A DNA stretch of 64,000 nt from Williamsia serinedens (lineage in GTDB: Bacteria > Actinomycetota > Actinomycetes > Mycobacteriales > Mycobacteriaceae): NCBI RefSeq assembly GCF_024171725.1, contig NZ_JAMTCG010000004.1, forward strand, positions 1-64,000, in the 5' to 3' direction. Numbering within the stretch: the first letter of the stretch is position 1; each line of letters starts with the position of its first letter. The translations under genes and the position numbers were made by a program. This document shows positions 8,799 to 18,652 of the stretch, one piece after another. The notes below the pieces were generated by a model, which worked only from the letters and a program-made list of their open reading frames with translations, was not told the origin of the DNA and made no database searches.

Positions 8799-9479
8799 TC
8801 AGCACTGCCCCAGCGCGTCGCGGAGCACCGCCACCGACCGTTCGTCGACCGCCAGACCGTAGGTCGACGCGACCAGCACGAACTGCACGGCGTACCGGCA
8901 GCGGAACCCCGCGTTCGGCGGCATCCACTCCGCCGGCGGCGAGTCGCCCTTGTCCTGGTTCGACCGGCCGTCGACGGCGACGAGGTTCGCGGGGTCGTTG
9001 GCGAAGGTCAGCCGCAGCCGCGCACCCCATGCGTGAGCACCGGAGTCCCACGCGTACGCCAGCGGGACGATGTGGTCGATCTGCACCGTCCCCCCGCGCT
9101 CCCGACCGCGTCGGAAGTCGACCCGGTCGCCGGTGTACGGGCTGCGCATCTCACCGGCGGCCACCGCCCTCGGGCAGGCGGTGGTCGCGACGTGGGTGGT
9201 GTCCCGCAGGTCGCGGGCCAGGATGTCGTCGCGGGTGTCGCAGCCGTTGCCCGCCAGCGCCGCATCCGACCCGTCGTCCCACGCGGGCCCGAACGCCGCG
9301 CGGTCGTAGTCGTCGCGATGTGTCCGCGCCGGGACGGTCGCCAGTGCCGCGAGCGCCGCCAGTGCCGGGCGGGCGTCGACCCGGGGTCCGGGCGCCGGGC
9401 GGGTGCACACGGTCTGCGCGGCCACGGCGGCCGCGAGCGCCGTACAGACGACGAGGGCCACCCAGGTCCGCGCGGTCAA
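8799..9479 (-). CDS. Secreted HNH nuclease-like protein (DUF1524 type)
   Basis: A 226-residue protein. From a TTG start ([19 protein letters not shown]) it has a signal-peptide-like or anchoring hydrophobic segment, then a C-terminal HNH/DUF1524 core: [17 protein letters not shown] with the metal-binding Asp-His, [15 protein letters not shown] and a final Cys-rich strand. Such small exported HNH proteins are common in actinobacteria; possible roles are nucleic-acid scavenging or extracellular defence, none proven. Start choice is uncertain: a GTG at 9461 would also keep the hydrophobic helix. It follows recG by 28 bases, so it may be cotranscribed. It lies exactly where two M. tuberculosis-like gene blocks meet. 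Confidence 0.75.
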   Translation of the reverse strand: MTARTWVALVVCTALAAAVAAQTVCTRPAPGPRVDARPALAALAALATVPARTHRDDYDRAAFGPAWDDGSDAALAGNGCDTRDDILARDLRDTTHVATTACPRAVAAGEMRSPYTGDRVDFRRGRERGGTVQIDHIVPLAYAWDSGAHAWGARLRLTFANDPANLVAVDGRSNQDKGDSPPAEWMPPNAGFRCRYAVQFVLVASTYGLAVDERSVAVLRDALGQC

Positions 9480-9507
9480 CGGTCGGACGCGGCGCGCCGG
9501 TGGGCCG

Positions 9508-11799
9508 TCAGGACTTGTCGAGGTACGAGATCCGCGACGGTCCCATGACGGCGTCGACGAGGTCGGCGAGAGGTCGGTGGTCGGCCAGGGTGAGATCGTC
9601 GCGGACGACCTCCGCGGCGAACTCGCGCGCGTCGTCGATGACGTCGGCGTCCTCGACCAGCGAGAGGAATCGCAGCGACGACGCCACACCGGACTGCACC
9701 GCACCGAGCACGTCCCCCTCCCGGCGCGCGATGAGGTCGATGCGCGCCAACTCGAACCCGTCATTGGACGCAGCGACCGCCCTCAGCCGTTCCATCGCCG
9801 GCGACGACTCCCCTGCGGAGGTCCGCAGGAAGCAGCGTCCGGGCAGCCCACCGCGGCCGACGCGCCCGCGGAGCTGGTGCAACTGGCTGACCCCGAACCG
9901 GTCGGCGTCGACGATGACCATGGTGGTCGCGTTCGCGACGTCGACGCCGACCTCGATGACCGTGGTGGAGACGAGGATGTCGATCTCGCCACGGGTGAAC
10001 GCGTCCATGACCGCGTTCTTCTCGTCGGCCGGCAGCCGTCCGTGGAGCAGCTCGACGCGGTGCCGTCCGAGCGGGCCGGCGGTCAGTTCGGCGAACATGT
10101 CGACCGCCGAGGTGGTGGGACGGGCGGCTCGGTCACCACCGGCTCCCTCGGCGGCGCGTCTGGCCGATCGCTGGCCCTCCGGCGTCCCGTCGTCGCCGAT
10201 GCGCGAGCAGACGACGTACACCTGACGGCCCTCGCCGACCTCCTCGTCGACGACCTCCCAGAGCCGGCGTTCCCATTTCTCCTTGCCCGCGGGCACGACG
10301 TTGGTGGTGATCGGCTGCCGACCGGCGGGCAGCTGGCGCAGCGTCGACGTCTCGAGGTCGCCGTAGACGGTCATCGCGACGGTCCGCGGGATGGGTGTGG
10401 CGGTCATGACCAGCATGTGCGGCACGACGTCGCCGCGGCCCCGCGAGCGCAGGGTGTCCCGCTGCTCGACACCGAACCGGTGCTGTTCGTCGACGACGAC
10501 CAGCCCGAGGTCGAAGAACTCGACCTTCTCCTCCAACACCGCGTGCGTGCCGATGACGATCCCCGCCGTGCCGGTGACCGTGGCGAGCATCGCCTCCTTG
10601 CGCGCCTGCGTCTTCAACGACCCGGTGAGCAGCGCGACGGCGGTCGCGTCGGGGTCGGCGCCGAGCTCCCCGGCGATCGCGAGGTCGCCGAGCATGCGGG
10701 TGATGGTGCGGTGGTGCTGCGCGGCCAACACCTCCGTCGGGGCCAACAGCACGCATTGGCGTCCGTTGTCGACCATGCGCAACATGCACAGCAGGGCGAC
10801 GAGGGTCTTGCCCGAACCGACCTCACCCTGCAGGAGCCGACTCATCGGTTCCCCCGCCGCCAGGTCGGCGCGGACCTCGTCGAGCACCGTCCGCTGACCG
10901 TCGGTGAGGGTGAACGGGAGACGATCGGCGAAACGGTCCTCGAGGCCACCGGGGACGTAGTCGCATCCCGGTCCGACCCGGCCACGGTCGGCGAAACGGC
11001 GCTGCGCCAGCGCGAGTTGCATCGCGAGGGCCTCGTCGAACCGGAGCCGCTCGGACGCGGCGTCGATGTCCTCCTGCGTCTCGGGGACGTGGATGCCGCG
11101 GATCGCCTCGGCCGTCGTGACGAGGCCGCGCTCCGCCCGGTGCGCGTCGTCGAGTGCGTCCTCACCCCACTCGACGGCGTCGAGTGCGAGCTGGATCGCC
11201 TTCCAGATCGTCCACGTCTGCAGCGCTTTCGTCGCGCGGTAGATCGGGAGGATGGGCCGGTCGAAGTCGGCGGGGTCGATCTCCACGCCGTCCGCCGACG
11301 TGCCCGCGCCCTCCTTCTTGGCCGTCGCGTCCGCGGCCATCGCCGCGAGCATCGGTGACCCGACCGCGTCGAGGCGCGGGGCGCCGGCCTCGGGCAGCAC
11401 CAACCAGTCGGGATGGGTGAGCTGGATCTGGTCGCGGAAATACCCGACCGTCCCGGCGACCATCAGCCGCACCCCGGGGCGCAGGACCCGTTTGATGACA
11501 CGGGGGTTGAAGAAGGTGACGACGTAGGTCCGCAGACCGTCGTCGACGGTCACCGACAGGAACGTGCCCGACCGCTGCCGCATCCGACGTTCGTCGGCAC
11601 GGGTGACGGTGCCCACCAGCGTGATCCAGTCGCCCTTCTCCGGGGCGCTGTCGCCGCTGGACTCGCCGCGACGCACGTAGCGCATCGGCGTGTACCGCAG
11701 CAGCTCGCCCACGGTCTCGATGCCGAGTTCGTCGGACAGCTTGAGCGCGAGCGCCGGGCCCACCGCCGCGGCCGGGGAATCGGAGGGGCGCAGGCTCAT
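9508..11799 (-). CDS. recG: ATP-dependent DNA helicase RecG
   Basis: A 763-residue branch-migration helicase that remodels stalled forks and Holliday junctions. The N-terminal wedge/OB domain occupies about 1-200, Walker A is LLQGEVGSGKTLVALL at about 320, the DEQH box is VVVDEQHRFGVEQRD, and motif VI is [16 protein letters not shown]. The ATG overlaps the stop of the DAK2 gene by four bases. This gene pair is conserved in mycobacteria (Rv2973c-Rv2974c). Confidence 0.96.
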   Translation of the reverse strand: MSLRPSDSPAAAVGPALALKLSDELGIETVGELLRYTPMRYVRRGESSGDSAPEKGDWITLVGTVTRADERRMRQRSGTFLSVTVDDGLRTYVVTFFNPRVIKRVLRPGVRLMVAGTVGYFRDQIQLTHPDWLVLPEAGAPRLDAVGSPMLAAMAADATAKKEGAGTSADGVEIDPADFDRPILPIYRATKALQTWTIWKAIQLALDAVEWGEDALDDAHRAERGLVTTAEAIRGIHVPETQEDIDAASERLRFDEALAMQLALAQRRFADRGRVGPGCDYVPGGLEDRFADRLPFTLTDGQRTVLDEVRADLAAGEPMSRLLQGEVGSGKTLVALLCMLRMVDNGRQCVLLAPTEVLAAQHHRTITRMLGDLAIAGELGADPDATAVALLTGSLKTQARKEAMLATVTGTAGIVIGTHAVLEEKVEFFDLGLVVVDEQHRFGVEQRDTLRSRGRGDVVPHMLVMTATPIPRTVAMTVYGDLETSTLRQLPAGRQPITTNVVPAGKEKWERRLWEVVDEEVGEGRQVYVVCSRIGDDGTPEGQRSARRAAEGAGGDRAARPTTSAVDMFAELTAGPLGRHRVELLHGRLPADEKNAVMDAFTRGEIDILVSTTVIEVGVDVANATTMVIVDADRFGVSQLHQLRGRVGRGGLPGRCFLRTSAGESSPAMERLRAVAASNDGFELARIDLIARREGDVLGAVQSGVASSLRFLSLVEDADVIDDAREFAAEVVRDDLTLADHRPLADLVDAVMGPSRISYLDKS

Positions 11800-13526
11800 T
11801 CGACGCCCACCTGCAGCACCTCACCCGGCTGACCCGTGGGGTACGCGACGAACTCCACGCCGGGATGTGCGGAGGAGACATGCCGCTCGACCGCGTCGAC
11901 GACACCGTCGGCGATCTCCGACCCGGCGAGGACGGTCACCAGTTCGCCACCGGTGCCGAGCATGAGGTCGACCAGCGCCGTCGCCGCGGACACCTGGTCC
12001 GACCCGATCACGAGGACGTCGACACCGATCAGCCCGAGGAGGTCACCCGGCTCGCAGGTGCCCGCCAGGGTGAGCGCGGTCTCGGTGGCGATGACGACCG
12101 ATCCGCGCCGCGTCGACGCGGCGGCCTCCGCCATCGCGTAGGCGTCGGCGTCGGGCGAGGCGGAGATGTCGTGGACGGCCAGCGCCGACAGCGCCTGCAC
12201 CATCGACAGCGTCGGGAGGAACACGACGGCCCGGTGCGCCGACCGCGCCGACGCCGCGACCGTCACCAGATCCTGCGCCGGCACCGCGCCGTTGGCCATC
12301 ACGACCACGTGCGCCGCGTCGACGTCCCTGATGGCCGCGGCGATCGCCTCGGCGTCGACGGCGGTGCCGTCGGGACCGGCCCGCACCACGTGGGCGCCCT
12401 CCGAGGCGAAGAGCTCCGCGGCGCCGTCACCGGCCACCACCGTCACCACGGCACGACGACGGGCCGGGAGCCGGTCGGAGGTGTCGGTCGACGCCTTGTG
12501 GGCGTCGAGCACGAAACAGGTGATGCGGATGTCGCTGACCTCGCCGACCGCGAGCCCCGCCTCGACGGCGGCGCCCGCGTCGCACGTGTGCACGTGCACG
12601 GAGAACCGCTCGCCCGTGTCCGCGCCGCTGTCCCCGACGATGACCACGGCGTCGCCGAGCTCGTCGAGCGCGGCCCGCAGCGTCGGGATGCGCTGCGCGG
12701 CGGCTCCGGTGATGACGTACATCACCTCGTAGTCCATCTCCGAGCTGACCTCGTCGCACCCGTCCTCGACGATCGCGTGGGCACGCGGGTCGCCGCCGCC
12801 CGAGAGGGCACCCTCGTACCGCCGGCGCGGGGTGGTGACGCCGGTCAGCACCTCGACCATGGCGTCGAGCAGGACGAGCAGACCGCGTCCGCCGGCGTCG
12901 ACGACCCCCGCCGCGGCGAGCTCCGGCAGTTGGTCGGTGGTGCGGTCGAGTGCGTCGGCGCACGCGTCGGCGACGGCGCGGGCGAGGTCACCCGGCGCAG
13001 CCGTGGACGCCTCGGCCGAGGCCGTGTGCGCCGTCTCGCGCAGCACGGTCAGGACGGTGCCCTCCCGCGGCTCGCTGACGGCCCGTGTCGCGGACAGCCC
13101 GGCCAGCCCGAGTCCGGCGGCCCAGAGGCGGTTGAACGAGAGCACGTCGTCGACCGTCTCGATCCCGGCCGCGTCGGCCAGACCGACCAGGACCTGCGAG
13201 AGGATGATCCCCGAGTTGCCCCGCGCCTGCCCGACGGCGGCGTCGGCCCCGGCCCGCAGGACGTCCGCCGCGGTCGCCGCGGGATCGGTGTAGCGGGCAG
13301 CACCCGCCGCCGCCGACATGGTGTGCAGCATGTTGCTGCCGGTGTCGGAGTCCGGGATGGGGAACACGTTGAGGTCGTTGATCTCGGCGCGCAGGGTGGT
13401 GAGGTGGTCGACGCAGACGTCGAACCAGTCGCGGAGCACCCCCGCGTCCAACCCGGCCGCGGACACGACACGGTCGGCCCCGCCGGCGGACCCGGCGCCG
13501 GCGTCATTTGGCCCGATCGCGCTCAT
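11796..13526 (-). CDS. DAK2-domain kinase, FakA-like
   Basis: A 576-residue protein. The N-terminal DAK2 (DhaL) domain binds Mg-ATP through [18 protein letters not shown] at about residues 50-67 and [17 protein letters not shown]; the C-terminal half resembles the FakB-contacting region of fatty-acid kinase FakA. In Firmicutes FakA phosphorylates fatty acids presented by DegV/FakB, and a DegV protein is encoded at 1584-2444. In actinobacteria the biochemical role is less established. ATG 13526 is preceded by GGAAGG at good spacing. It is divergent from rpmB and coupled to recG. Confidence 0.85.
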   Translation of the reverse strand: MSAIGPNDAGAGSAGGADRVVSAAGLDAGVLRDWFDVCVDHLTTLRAEINDLNVFPIPDSDTGSNMLHTMSAAAGAARYTDPAATAADVLRAGADAAVGQARGNSGIILSQVLVGLADAAGIETVDDVLSFNRLWAAGLGLAGLSATRAVSEPREGTVLTVLRETAHTASAEASTAAPGDLARAVADACADALDRTTDQLPELAAAGVVDAGGRGLLVLLDAMVEVLTGVTTPRRRYEGALSGGGDPRAHAIVEDGCDEVSSEMDYEVMYVITGAAAQRIPTLRAALDELGDAVVIVGDSGADTGERFSVHVHTCDAGAAVEAGLAVGEVSDIRITCFVLDAHKASTDTSDRLPARRRAVVTVVAGDGAAELFASEGAHVVRAGPDGTAVDAEAIAAAIRDVDAAHVVVMANGAVPAQDLVTVAASARSAHRAVVFLPTLSMVQALSALAVHDISASPDADAYAMAEAAASTRRGSVVIATETALTLAGTCEPGDLLGLIGVDVLVIGSDQVSAATALVDLMLGTGGELVTVLAGSEIADGVVDAVERHVSSAHPGVEFVAYPTGQPGEVLQVGVE

Positions 13527-13618
13527 GCGGCTATCCTTCCAGGGTTGTCGTGCGGCGCGTCGAACACCTTCGACCGGCCCCGACGAGCACACCTGTTCCC
13601 CACCCGAGGAGTTCGACG

Positions 13619-13810
13619 ATGGCTGCCGTCTGTGACGTCTGTGCCAAGGGCCCCGGCTTCGGCAAGTCGGTCTCCCACTCGCACCGCCGCACCAACCGCC
13701 GGTGGAACCCCAACATCCAGACCGTGCGCGCCGAGGTGTCCCCGGGCAACCGCAAGCGGATGAACGTCTGCACCTCGTGCCTCAAGGCCGGCAAGGTCAC
13801 CCGCGGCTGA
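13619..13810 (+). CDS. rpmB: 50S ribosomal protein bL28, zinc-binding form
   Basis: A 63-residue protein with the L28 start [15 protein letters not shown], the core [14 protein letters not shown] and a second Cys pair in [10 protein letters not shown]. The two CxxC pairs make this the zinc-binding (C+) form, which in actinobacteria often has a zinc-independent paralogue elsewhere. A GAGGAG ribosome site precedes the ATG. It is followed after seven bases by the crotonase gene. Confidence 0.97.
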   Translation: MAAVCDVCAKGPGFGKSVSHSHRRTNRRWNPNIQTVRAEVSPGNRKRMNVCTSCLKAGKVTRG

Positions 13811-13817
13811 CGCTGCC

Positions 13818-14612
13818 GTGACCGAGGCCCCCGCCGCCACGTCGCTGGTCGACGGGGTCCTCCATGTCCGGGTGTCGACGTCACGCCCGGGCAACCCGCT
13901 CGACCCCGACGCGCTCCTCGCCGCCACGGCGACGCTCGTCGACGTGGCTTCCGGGTCGCTCGACGCGGGCGCGGTGCTGCTGCACGGTGGCGGATCGAAC
14001 TTCTGCGCGGGCGGTGACGTCCGGTCGTTCGCCGCTGCACCCGATCGCCCCGCCTTCATCCGGTCCGTCGCCGACGCCTTCCACGCGTTCCTCCGCGGGC
14101 TCCACGCGGCCGAGGTGCCGGTGGTCGCCGCGGTGCGGGGATGGGCCGCCGGTGCCGGGCTCAGCATCGTGTGTCACGCCGACATCGCCGTCGGCGGGCC
14201 GGGCACCAGTCTGCGACCGGCCTACCCGGGTATCGGGTTGTCCCCCGACGGTGGGATGAGCTGGGCTCTGCCCCGCATCATCGGCCGCGCCCGTGCCCAC
14301 CGCGTGATCCTCACCGACGCCGTCGTCGGCGCGCAGGACGCGCTCGCCTGGGGGCTGCTGTCCGAGATCGTCGCCGACGACGACGAGGTCCTGCCGAACG
14401 CCACCGCGATCGCCTCGGCGTTGGCCGCGGGTCCGAGGCCGGCACTGCGAGCCGCCCGTCGACTGCTCGCCGCGAGTGCGGAGTCCGGTCTCGACGCCCA
14501 CCTCGACGCCGAGGCCGACGCCATCTCCCACCTCGCCGGCACCCCCGCGGGCGTCGAGGGCGTCGACGCCTTCGTCGAGAAGCGACGCCCCGACTGGACC
14601 GTCGGGCGCTGA
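13818..14612 (+). CDS. Enoyl-CoA hydratase/isomerase family protein
   Basis: A 264-residue crotonase-fold protein. The first oxyanion-hole loop is NFCAGGDVRSF and the second is GWAAGAGLSIVCHADIAV; GIGLSPDGGMSWALPRIIG follows. The position equivalent to the second catalytic acid is Asp in SPDGG, so it may be an isomerase rather than a hydratase. The GTG start lies seven bases after rpmB. Substrate unknown; the pairing with a ribosomal protein gene gives no hint. Confidence 0.85.
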   Translation: MTEAPAATSLVDGVLHVRVSTSRPGNPLDPDALLAATATLVDVASGSLDAGAVLLHGGGSNFCAGGDVRSFAAAPDRPAFIRSVADAFHAFLRGLHAAEVPVVAAVRGWAAGAGLSIVCHADIAVGGPGTSLRPAYPGIGLSPDGGMSWALPRIIGRARAHRVILTDAVVGAQDALAWGLLSEIVADDDEVLPNATAIASALAAGPRPALRAARRLLAASAESGLDAHLDAEADAISHLAGTPAGVEGVDAFVEKRRPDWTVGR

Positions 14613-14623
14613 GCCCGGTCGGG

Positions 14624-15301
14624 TCAGCTCAGACGCCAGTCCACCGGGTCCGCGCCCAGCTCGGCGAGCGCGGCGTTCGCCCGCGAGAACGGGCGCGACC
14701 CGAAGAACCCGCGCGACGCCGACATCGGCGACGGGTGCGCCGACGTGATCGTCGGGACGTCGGGCATCCATTCCCGCAGCGACCCGGCGTCCTTGCCCCA
14801 CAGGATCGCGACGAGCGGGGCGTCGCGCGCCACCAGCGCCTTGATCGCGCACTCGGTGACCGCCTCCCACCCCTTCCCGCGGTGCGACGCCGGTGACCCC
14901 GGAGCCACGGTCAGCACCCTGTTCAGCAGCAGCACGCCGTTGTCGGCCCAGGGGGACAGGTCTCCCGACTGCGGCCGGGGCAGACCCAGGTCCTCGGTGT
15001 ACTCGGTGAAGATGTTCTGCAGCGACCGCGGGACCGGGCGCGTCTCGGCCGAGACCGAGAAGCTCAGTCCCACAGCGTGTCCCGGCGTCGGGTAGGGGTC
15101 CTGACCGACGATGAGGACGCGCACGTCGCGCATCGGCCGGGTGAACGCACGCAGCACCATGTCACCCGGGGGCAGGTAGCGCCGACCGGCGGCGACCTCG
15201 TCCCGCAGGAACTGCCCCATCTCGGCGATGCGGTCCTCGACGGGGGCCAACGCCTGTGCCCACCCCGGGTCGACGAGATCGGCGAGCGGACGCGCGGTCA
15301 T
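14624..15301 (-). CDS. ung: Uracil-DNA glycosylase
   Basis: A 225-residue family-1 UDG that removes uracil from DNA. The water-activating loop [18 protein letters not shown] is at about residue 65, LLLNRVLTV follows, and the Leu-intercalation loop is [15 protein letters not shown] near 185. ATG 15301 overlaps the carbonic anhydrase stop. Comparable to Rv2976c. Confidence 0.97.
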   Translation of the reverse strand: MTARPLADLVDPGWAQALAPVEDRIAEMGQFLRDEVAAGRRYLPPGDMVLRAFTRPMRDVRVLIVGQDPYPTPGHAVGLSFSVSAETRPVPRSLQNIFTEYTEDLGLPRPQSGDLSPWADNGVLLLNRVLTVAPGSPASHRGKGWEAVTECAIKALVARDAPLVAILWGKDAGSLREWMPDVPTITSAHPSPMSASRGFFGSRPFSRANAALAELGADPVDWRLS

Positions 15302-15822
15302 CCGTCGATCCGGCGCAGCGCGGTGCGGTAGTACTCGGCGTTGGCGTGGTACATCTCGACGTTCATCGCCACGTGACCCTCCGGGACCTCGTGGCCGTCG
15401 CGGACCTTCGCTGGGACACCCAGGGCCATCGCGCGGGGCGGGACGACGAACCGGAAGGGCACCACGGCACCCGCACCGACGATCGCGCCGTCCCCGACCG
15501 TCGAGCCGTTGAGGACGACCGACCCGGAGGCGATCAGGCAGTCGTCGCCGATCGTCGCCCCCTCGACGTGGGCGTTGTGCCCCACCACGCACCGCTCCCC
15601 GATGACCGTCGGGTCGATCGGCGTGCAGTGGATGACGGTGCCGTCCTGGATGTTGGTCTTCGCCCCGACGGTGATGGTCCCGTAGTCGCCCCGCAGCACG
15701 GCCCCGGGCCACACCGATGCCCCCGGGCCGAGCACCACCGCCCCGATCACGCAGGCGTCGGGATGGACGTAGGCGTCGTCGGCGATCTCCGGCACGCGGT
15801 CGTCGAGGGCATAGATGGCCAT
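15298..15822 (-). CDS. Gamma-class carbonic anhydrase-like hexapeptide-repeat protein
   Basis: A 174-residue left-handed beta-helix protein made of hexapeptide repeats ([20 protein letters not shown]). The metal-binding histidines of the gamma-carbonic anhydrase/YrdA group appear in TVIHCTP and [10 protein letters not shown]. Many such proteins bind zinc or iron without proven hydration activity. A TAGATT box seven bases upstream of the ATG implies a leaderless message, and the stop overlaps ung. Confidence 0.88.
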   Translation of the reverse strand: MAIYALDDRVPEIADDAYVHPDACVIGAVVLGPGASVWPGAVLRGDYGTITVGAKTNIQDGTVIHCTPIDPTVIGERCVVGHNAHVEGATIGDDCLIASGSVVLNGSTVGDGAIVGAGAVVPFRFVVPPRAMALGVPAKVRDGHEVPEGHVAMNVEMYHANAEYYRTALRRIDG

Positions 15823-15829
15823 GGCGTTC

Positions 15830-15835
15830 AATCTA
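15830..15835 (-). promoter_or_regulatory. -10 box TAGATT of the carbonic anhydrase-ung operon
   Basis: Seven bases separate TAGATT from the ATG at 15822, with no ribosome-binding site between, as expected for a leaderless start. Confidence 0.55.
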
Positions 15836-16855
15836 TCCGTGGGCTGTCGGGCTCCCCGCGTCGGACGCCGGGGCGTCGCCGAAGCTCGACCACCCGTGCA
15901 CCTGCGGCCCGCGGCCGTCGATGCGCACGGGGTCGTCGTCGCGCGCGGGGACCACGACGCCGATCTCCGACCACCCGTCGGGCACCGGCCCGCCGAACGT
16001 GGCCAGGAGCTGGTGGTCCTCGCCCCCGCCGAGAACCCACTCCAGCGGGTCGACGCCGAGGACGTCCGCCGCGCGGGCGAGGTCCGGATCACGGGGGATG
16101 CGCGAGGAGTCCACGTCCATCGCCACGCCGGCCGCCGCGGTCATCGTGAGCAGCTCCTCGACGAGGCCGTCGGACACGTCGGTCATCGACGTGGCCCCGT
16201 GGGCGGCCGCGACGACGCCCTGCGCGAGGTCCACGTCCGGGACACGGTGCACGGCAACGAGGTCCGGGTGATCCTCCACCCCGGCGACGAGAAGTGCCAG
16301 CCCCGCCGCCGACGATCCCACGGGGCCGCTCAGCGCGAGCCTGTCGCCGATCGCCGCGCCGTCCAGCCGCGTGGCCGGGCGTCCTGCCGTCGTGCCGAGG
16401 ACGGTGACCGTCACCACGATCTCCGCGGTCGCGACCAGGTCTCCCCCGACGACCGGCACGCCCCAGTCCGCCGCGGCCGTCGTGATCCCGTCGTCGATGT
16501 CGAGGAGGACCCCGACCGGCGTGGTCGACGGGCATCCGAGTGACACCACGACACCCACACCCGCGGCACCCATCGCCGCGACGTCGGCCGCGGCCTGCAC
16601 GGTGGCACGGCGGCCGACGTCGTACGGCGAGCTCCACTCGAGACGGAAATGCCTGTCCTGCACCACGGTGTCGGTGCTGACGACGAGATCGGGGCGGACG
16701 GTGAGCGTCGCCGCGTCGTCACCCGGCCCCACCACCACCGGATCGGCGGCCGGAGCCTGCGGACGGCGCTGCTGCGCGACGGCGCGCAGACGGGCGAGGA
16801 TGTCCCGCTCCCCCACCTCGGCGACCGTGCTGTCCCGCCACGACTGCTCGTCCAC
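15833..16855 (-). CDS. thiL: Thiamine-monophosphate kinase
   Basis: A 340-residue AIR-synthase-fold kinase that turns thiamine phosphate into thiamine diphosphate. VVVGPGDDAATL near residue 42 and the metal-binding VVSTDTVVQDRHFR are diagnostic, with MTDVSDGLVEELL in the middle and VLGGGEDHQLLATF in the second half. The start is GTG with GAGAGGA upstream. Its stop overlaps the promoter of the next gene. Equivalent to Rv2977c. Confidence 0.95.
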   Translation of the reverse strand: MDEQSWRDSTVAEVGERDILARLRAVAQQRRPQAPAADPVVVGPGDDAATLTVRPDLVVSTDTVVQDRHFRLEWSSPYDVGRRATVQAAADVAAMGAAGVGVVVSLGCPSTTPVGVLLDIDDGITTAAADWGVPVVGGDLVATAEIVVTVTVLGTTAGRPATRLDGAAIGDRLALSGPVGSSAAGLALLVAGVEDHPDLVAVHRVPDVDLAQGVVAAAHGATSMTDVSDGLVEELLTMTAAAGVAMDVDSSRIPRDPDLARAADVLGVDPLEWVLGGGEDHQLLATFGGPVPDGWSEIGVVVPARDDDPVRIDGRGPQVHGWSSFGDAPASDAGSPTAHG

Positions 16856-16982
16856 GCGGGTCCTCTCGTCTCGGCTGCGGGTGGGCGGCGCGGTGTGACG
16901 CCGACGACCCGGGGTGGCCCGGACGTCGCGGCGTCGGCCAGAATCGGGTCGAGTCTATGCACGTCGGAGAGGAGCCAGACCG

Positions 16983-17498
16983 GTGGCCGACGAACGCCGC
17001 AGCCCGGCACTGATCGCCACCCTGGTGGCCATCCCGGTGGTGGTCGTGGTGCTGTTCATCGCCGTCGCGGCGACCCGCACCGGCGGCGACGACAGGTCGC
17101 TCCCGCTCGCCGACGCGTCGGCGACCCCGTCACCGGAGTGCACCCGACTGCTCGCCGCGCTGCCGCAGACCTTCGACGGGTACGGGAAGCGATCGGAGGA
17201 CGGCGGTCTCGTGCAGTGGCCGTCGACGCGGTCGGGCTCCGACGCGACCGGACCGGTGCAGCTGCGGTGCGGCGTGGCGCGACCGACGGGCCTCGCACCG
17301 ACGTCGGCGCTGCAGGTGGTCGACCCGGTGCAGTGGTTCTCCTCGACCCAGGACGCGCGCGGCACGCTGTGGGTCGCCGTGGACCACCGCCCCTACGTCG
17401 CCCTGTGGTTGCCGGTCAACGTGGGCAACGGTCCGATCACCGACGTGTCGACGGTGATCGACCGGGTCCTGCCGCGCGCGTCGCTCGACCTGGGGTGA
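16983..17498 (+). CDS. DUF3515 membrane-anchored protein
   Basis: A 171-residue protein with a single N-terminal transmembrane or signal-anchor helix (LIATLVAIPVVVVVLFIAV, residues 10-28) and an exported domain containing two cysteines (PECTRLL and QLRCGV) likely to form a disulfide. Matches the DUF3515 family by layout and by position beside thiL (Rv2980). The GTG at 16983 has GGAGAGGAG about ten bases upstream; the frame is open further back but without a ribosome site. Its stop touches the gpsA stop with no spacer. Function unknown. Confidence 0.8.
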   Translation: MADERRSPALIATLVAIPVVVVVLFIAVAATRTGGDDRSLPLADASATPSPECTRLLAALPQTFDGYGKRSEDGGLVQWPSTRSGSDATGPVQLRCGVARPTGLAPTSALQVVDPVQWFSSTQDARGTLWVAVDHRPYVALWLPVNVGNGPITDVSTVIDRVLPRASLDLG

Positions 17499-18560
17499 TC
17501 ACTCCGGCTTCGTGCTGCGGCTGAGCAGGGCGACGATCGCGTCGCGGACGGGCAGCCCCTCGTGACAGACCCGGTGGACGGCGTCGGTGAGGGGGACGTC
17601 GACGCCGTGCGCCGCGGCGAGCGCCCGCACCGACGAGCACGACTTGACGCCCTCGGCGACCTGACCGTGCGTGGCCTCCTGCGCCTCGTCGAGGGAGCGG
17701 CCCTCCCCCAGCCGGGCGCCGAACGACCGGTTGCGGGACAGCGGTGAGGAACAGGTCGCGACGAGGTCACCGACCCCGGCCAACCCCGCGAACGTCTCCG
17801 CGCGCGCCCCGAGCGCCTCACCGAGCCGGATGGTCTCGGCCAGGCCACGGGTGATGATCGAGGCGAGGGTGTTCTCCCCGAGACCGGCGCCCGAGGCCAT
17901 CCCGCAGGCCAGCGCGATGACGTTCTTGACCGCGCCGCCGATCTCGCACCCGACGACGTCGGTGTTGGTGTACGGGCGGAAGTACCCCGTCGTGCAGGCG
18001 TTCTGGATCGAGCGCGCGACCGACTCGTCCCGGCACGCGACCACCGTCGCGGCCGGCTGTCGCAGCGCGACCTCGCGGGCGAGGTTCGGCCCCGACAGCA
18101 CGGCCACCCGGTCGTCGGGTGTGCCGGACACGTCGGCGATGACCTCGGTCATCCGCAGCAGGGTGTCGCTCTCGATGCCCTTCGCCAGCGACAGCACGGC
18201 GGCGTCCGACGGGAACGTGCCCCGCCACCGGGCGAGGTTGGCGCGCAACGACTGCGACGGCACCGCACACACCACGAGGTCGGCGCCGTCGAGCGCCTCG
18301 TCGACGTCGGACACGGCCCGCAGCGCCGGCGGCAGGTCGATGCCGGGCAGGTAGTCCGGGTTCGCGTGGTCGTCGGTGATGGTCCGGGCCAACTCCGGAC
18401 GACGCGCCCAGAGGGTCGTCGACGTCCCGGCGTCGGTGAGCACGGCGGCCATCGCGGTCCCCCACGACCCCGATCCCAACACCGCCGCGCGCGCGATGAC
18501 GCGGTCCCCTCCGCCGGGCGGGGCGCTCCCCTCGGTCGGCGTCCCTGCACTCGTCGACAC
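17499..18560 (-). CDS. gpsA: Glycerol-3-phosphate dehydrogenase [NAD(P)+]
   Basis: A 353-residue enzyme making sn-glycerol 3-phosphate for phospholipids. The Rossmann motif [16 protein letters not shown] is at about residue 25, LAKGIE and [11 protein letters not shown] follow, and the catalytic Lys is in [18 protein letters not shown] 18560 has GGGGAGG upstream. In M. tuberculosis a D-Ala-D-Ala ligase gene lies between this gene and the DUF3515 gene; here the two abut. Confidence 0.96.
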   Translation of the reverse strand: MSTSAGTPTEGSAPPGGGDRVIARAAVLGSGSWGTAMAAVLTDAGTSTTLWARRPELARTITDDHANPDYLPGIDLPPALRAVSDVDEALDGADLVVCAVPSQSLRANLARWRGTFPSDAAVLSLAKGIESDTLLRMTEVIADVSGTPDDRVAVLSGPNLAREVALRQPAATVVACRDESVARSIQNACTTGYFRPYTNTDVVGCEIGGAVKNVIALACGMASGAGLGENTLASIITRGLAETIRLGEALGARAETFAGLAGVGDLVATCSSPLSRNRSFGARLGEGRSLDEAQEATHGQVAEGVKSCSSVRALAAAHGVDVPLTDAVHRVCHEGLPVRDAIVALLSRSTKPE

Positions 18561-18652
18561 GACGCGGCCTCCCCTCACGGTCTGCGGCGCCCGGCGGGCG
18601 CTGCCCGACACCCTAGTGGTCGCCCGCCCGGCCGCAGGCGCATCATGGGCGG

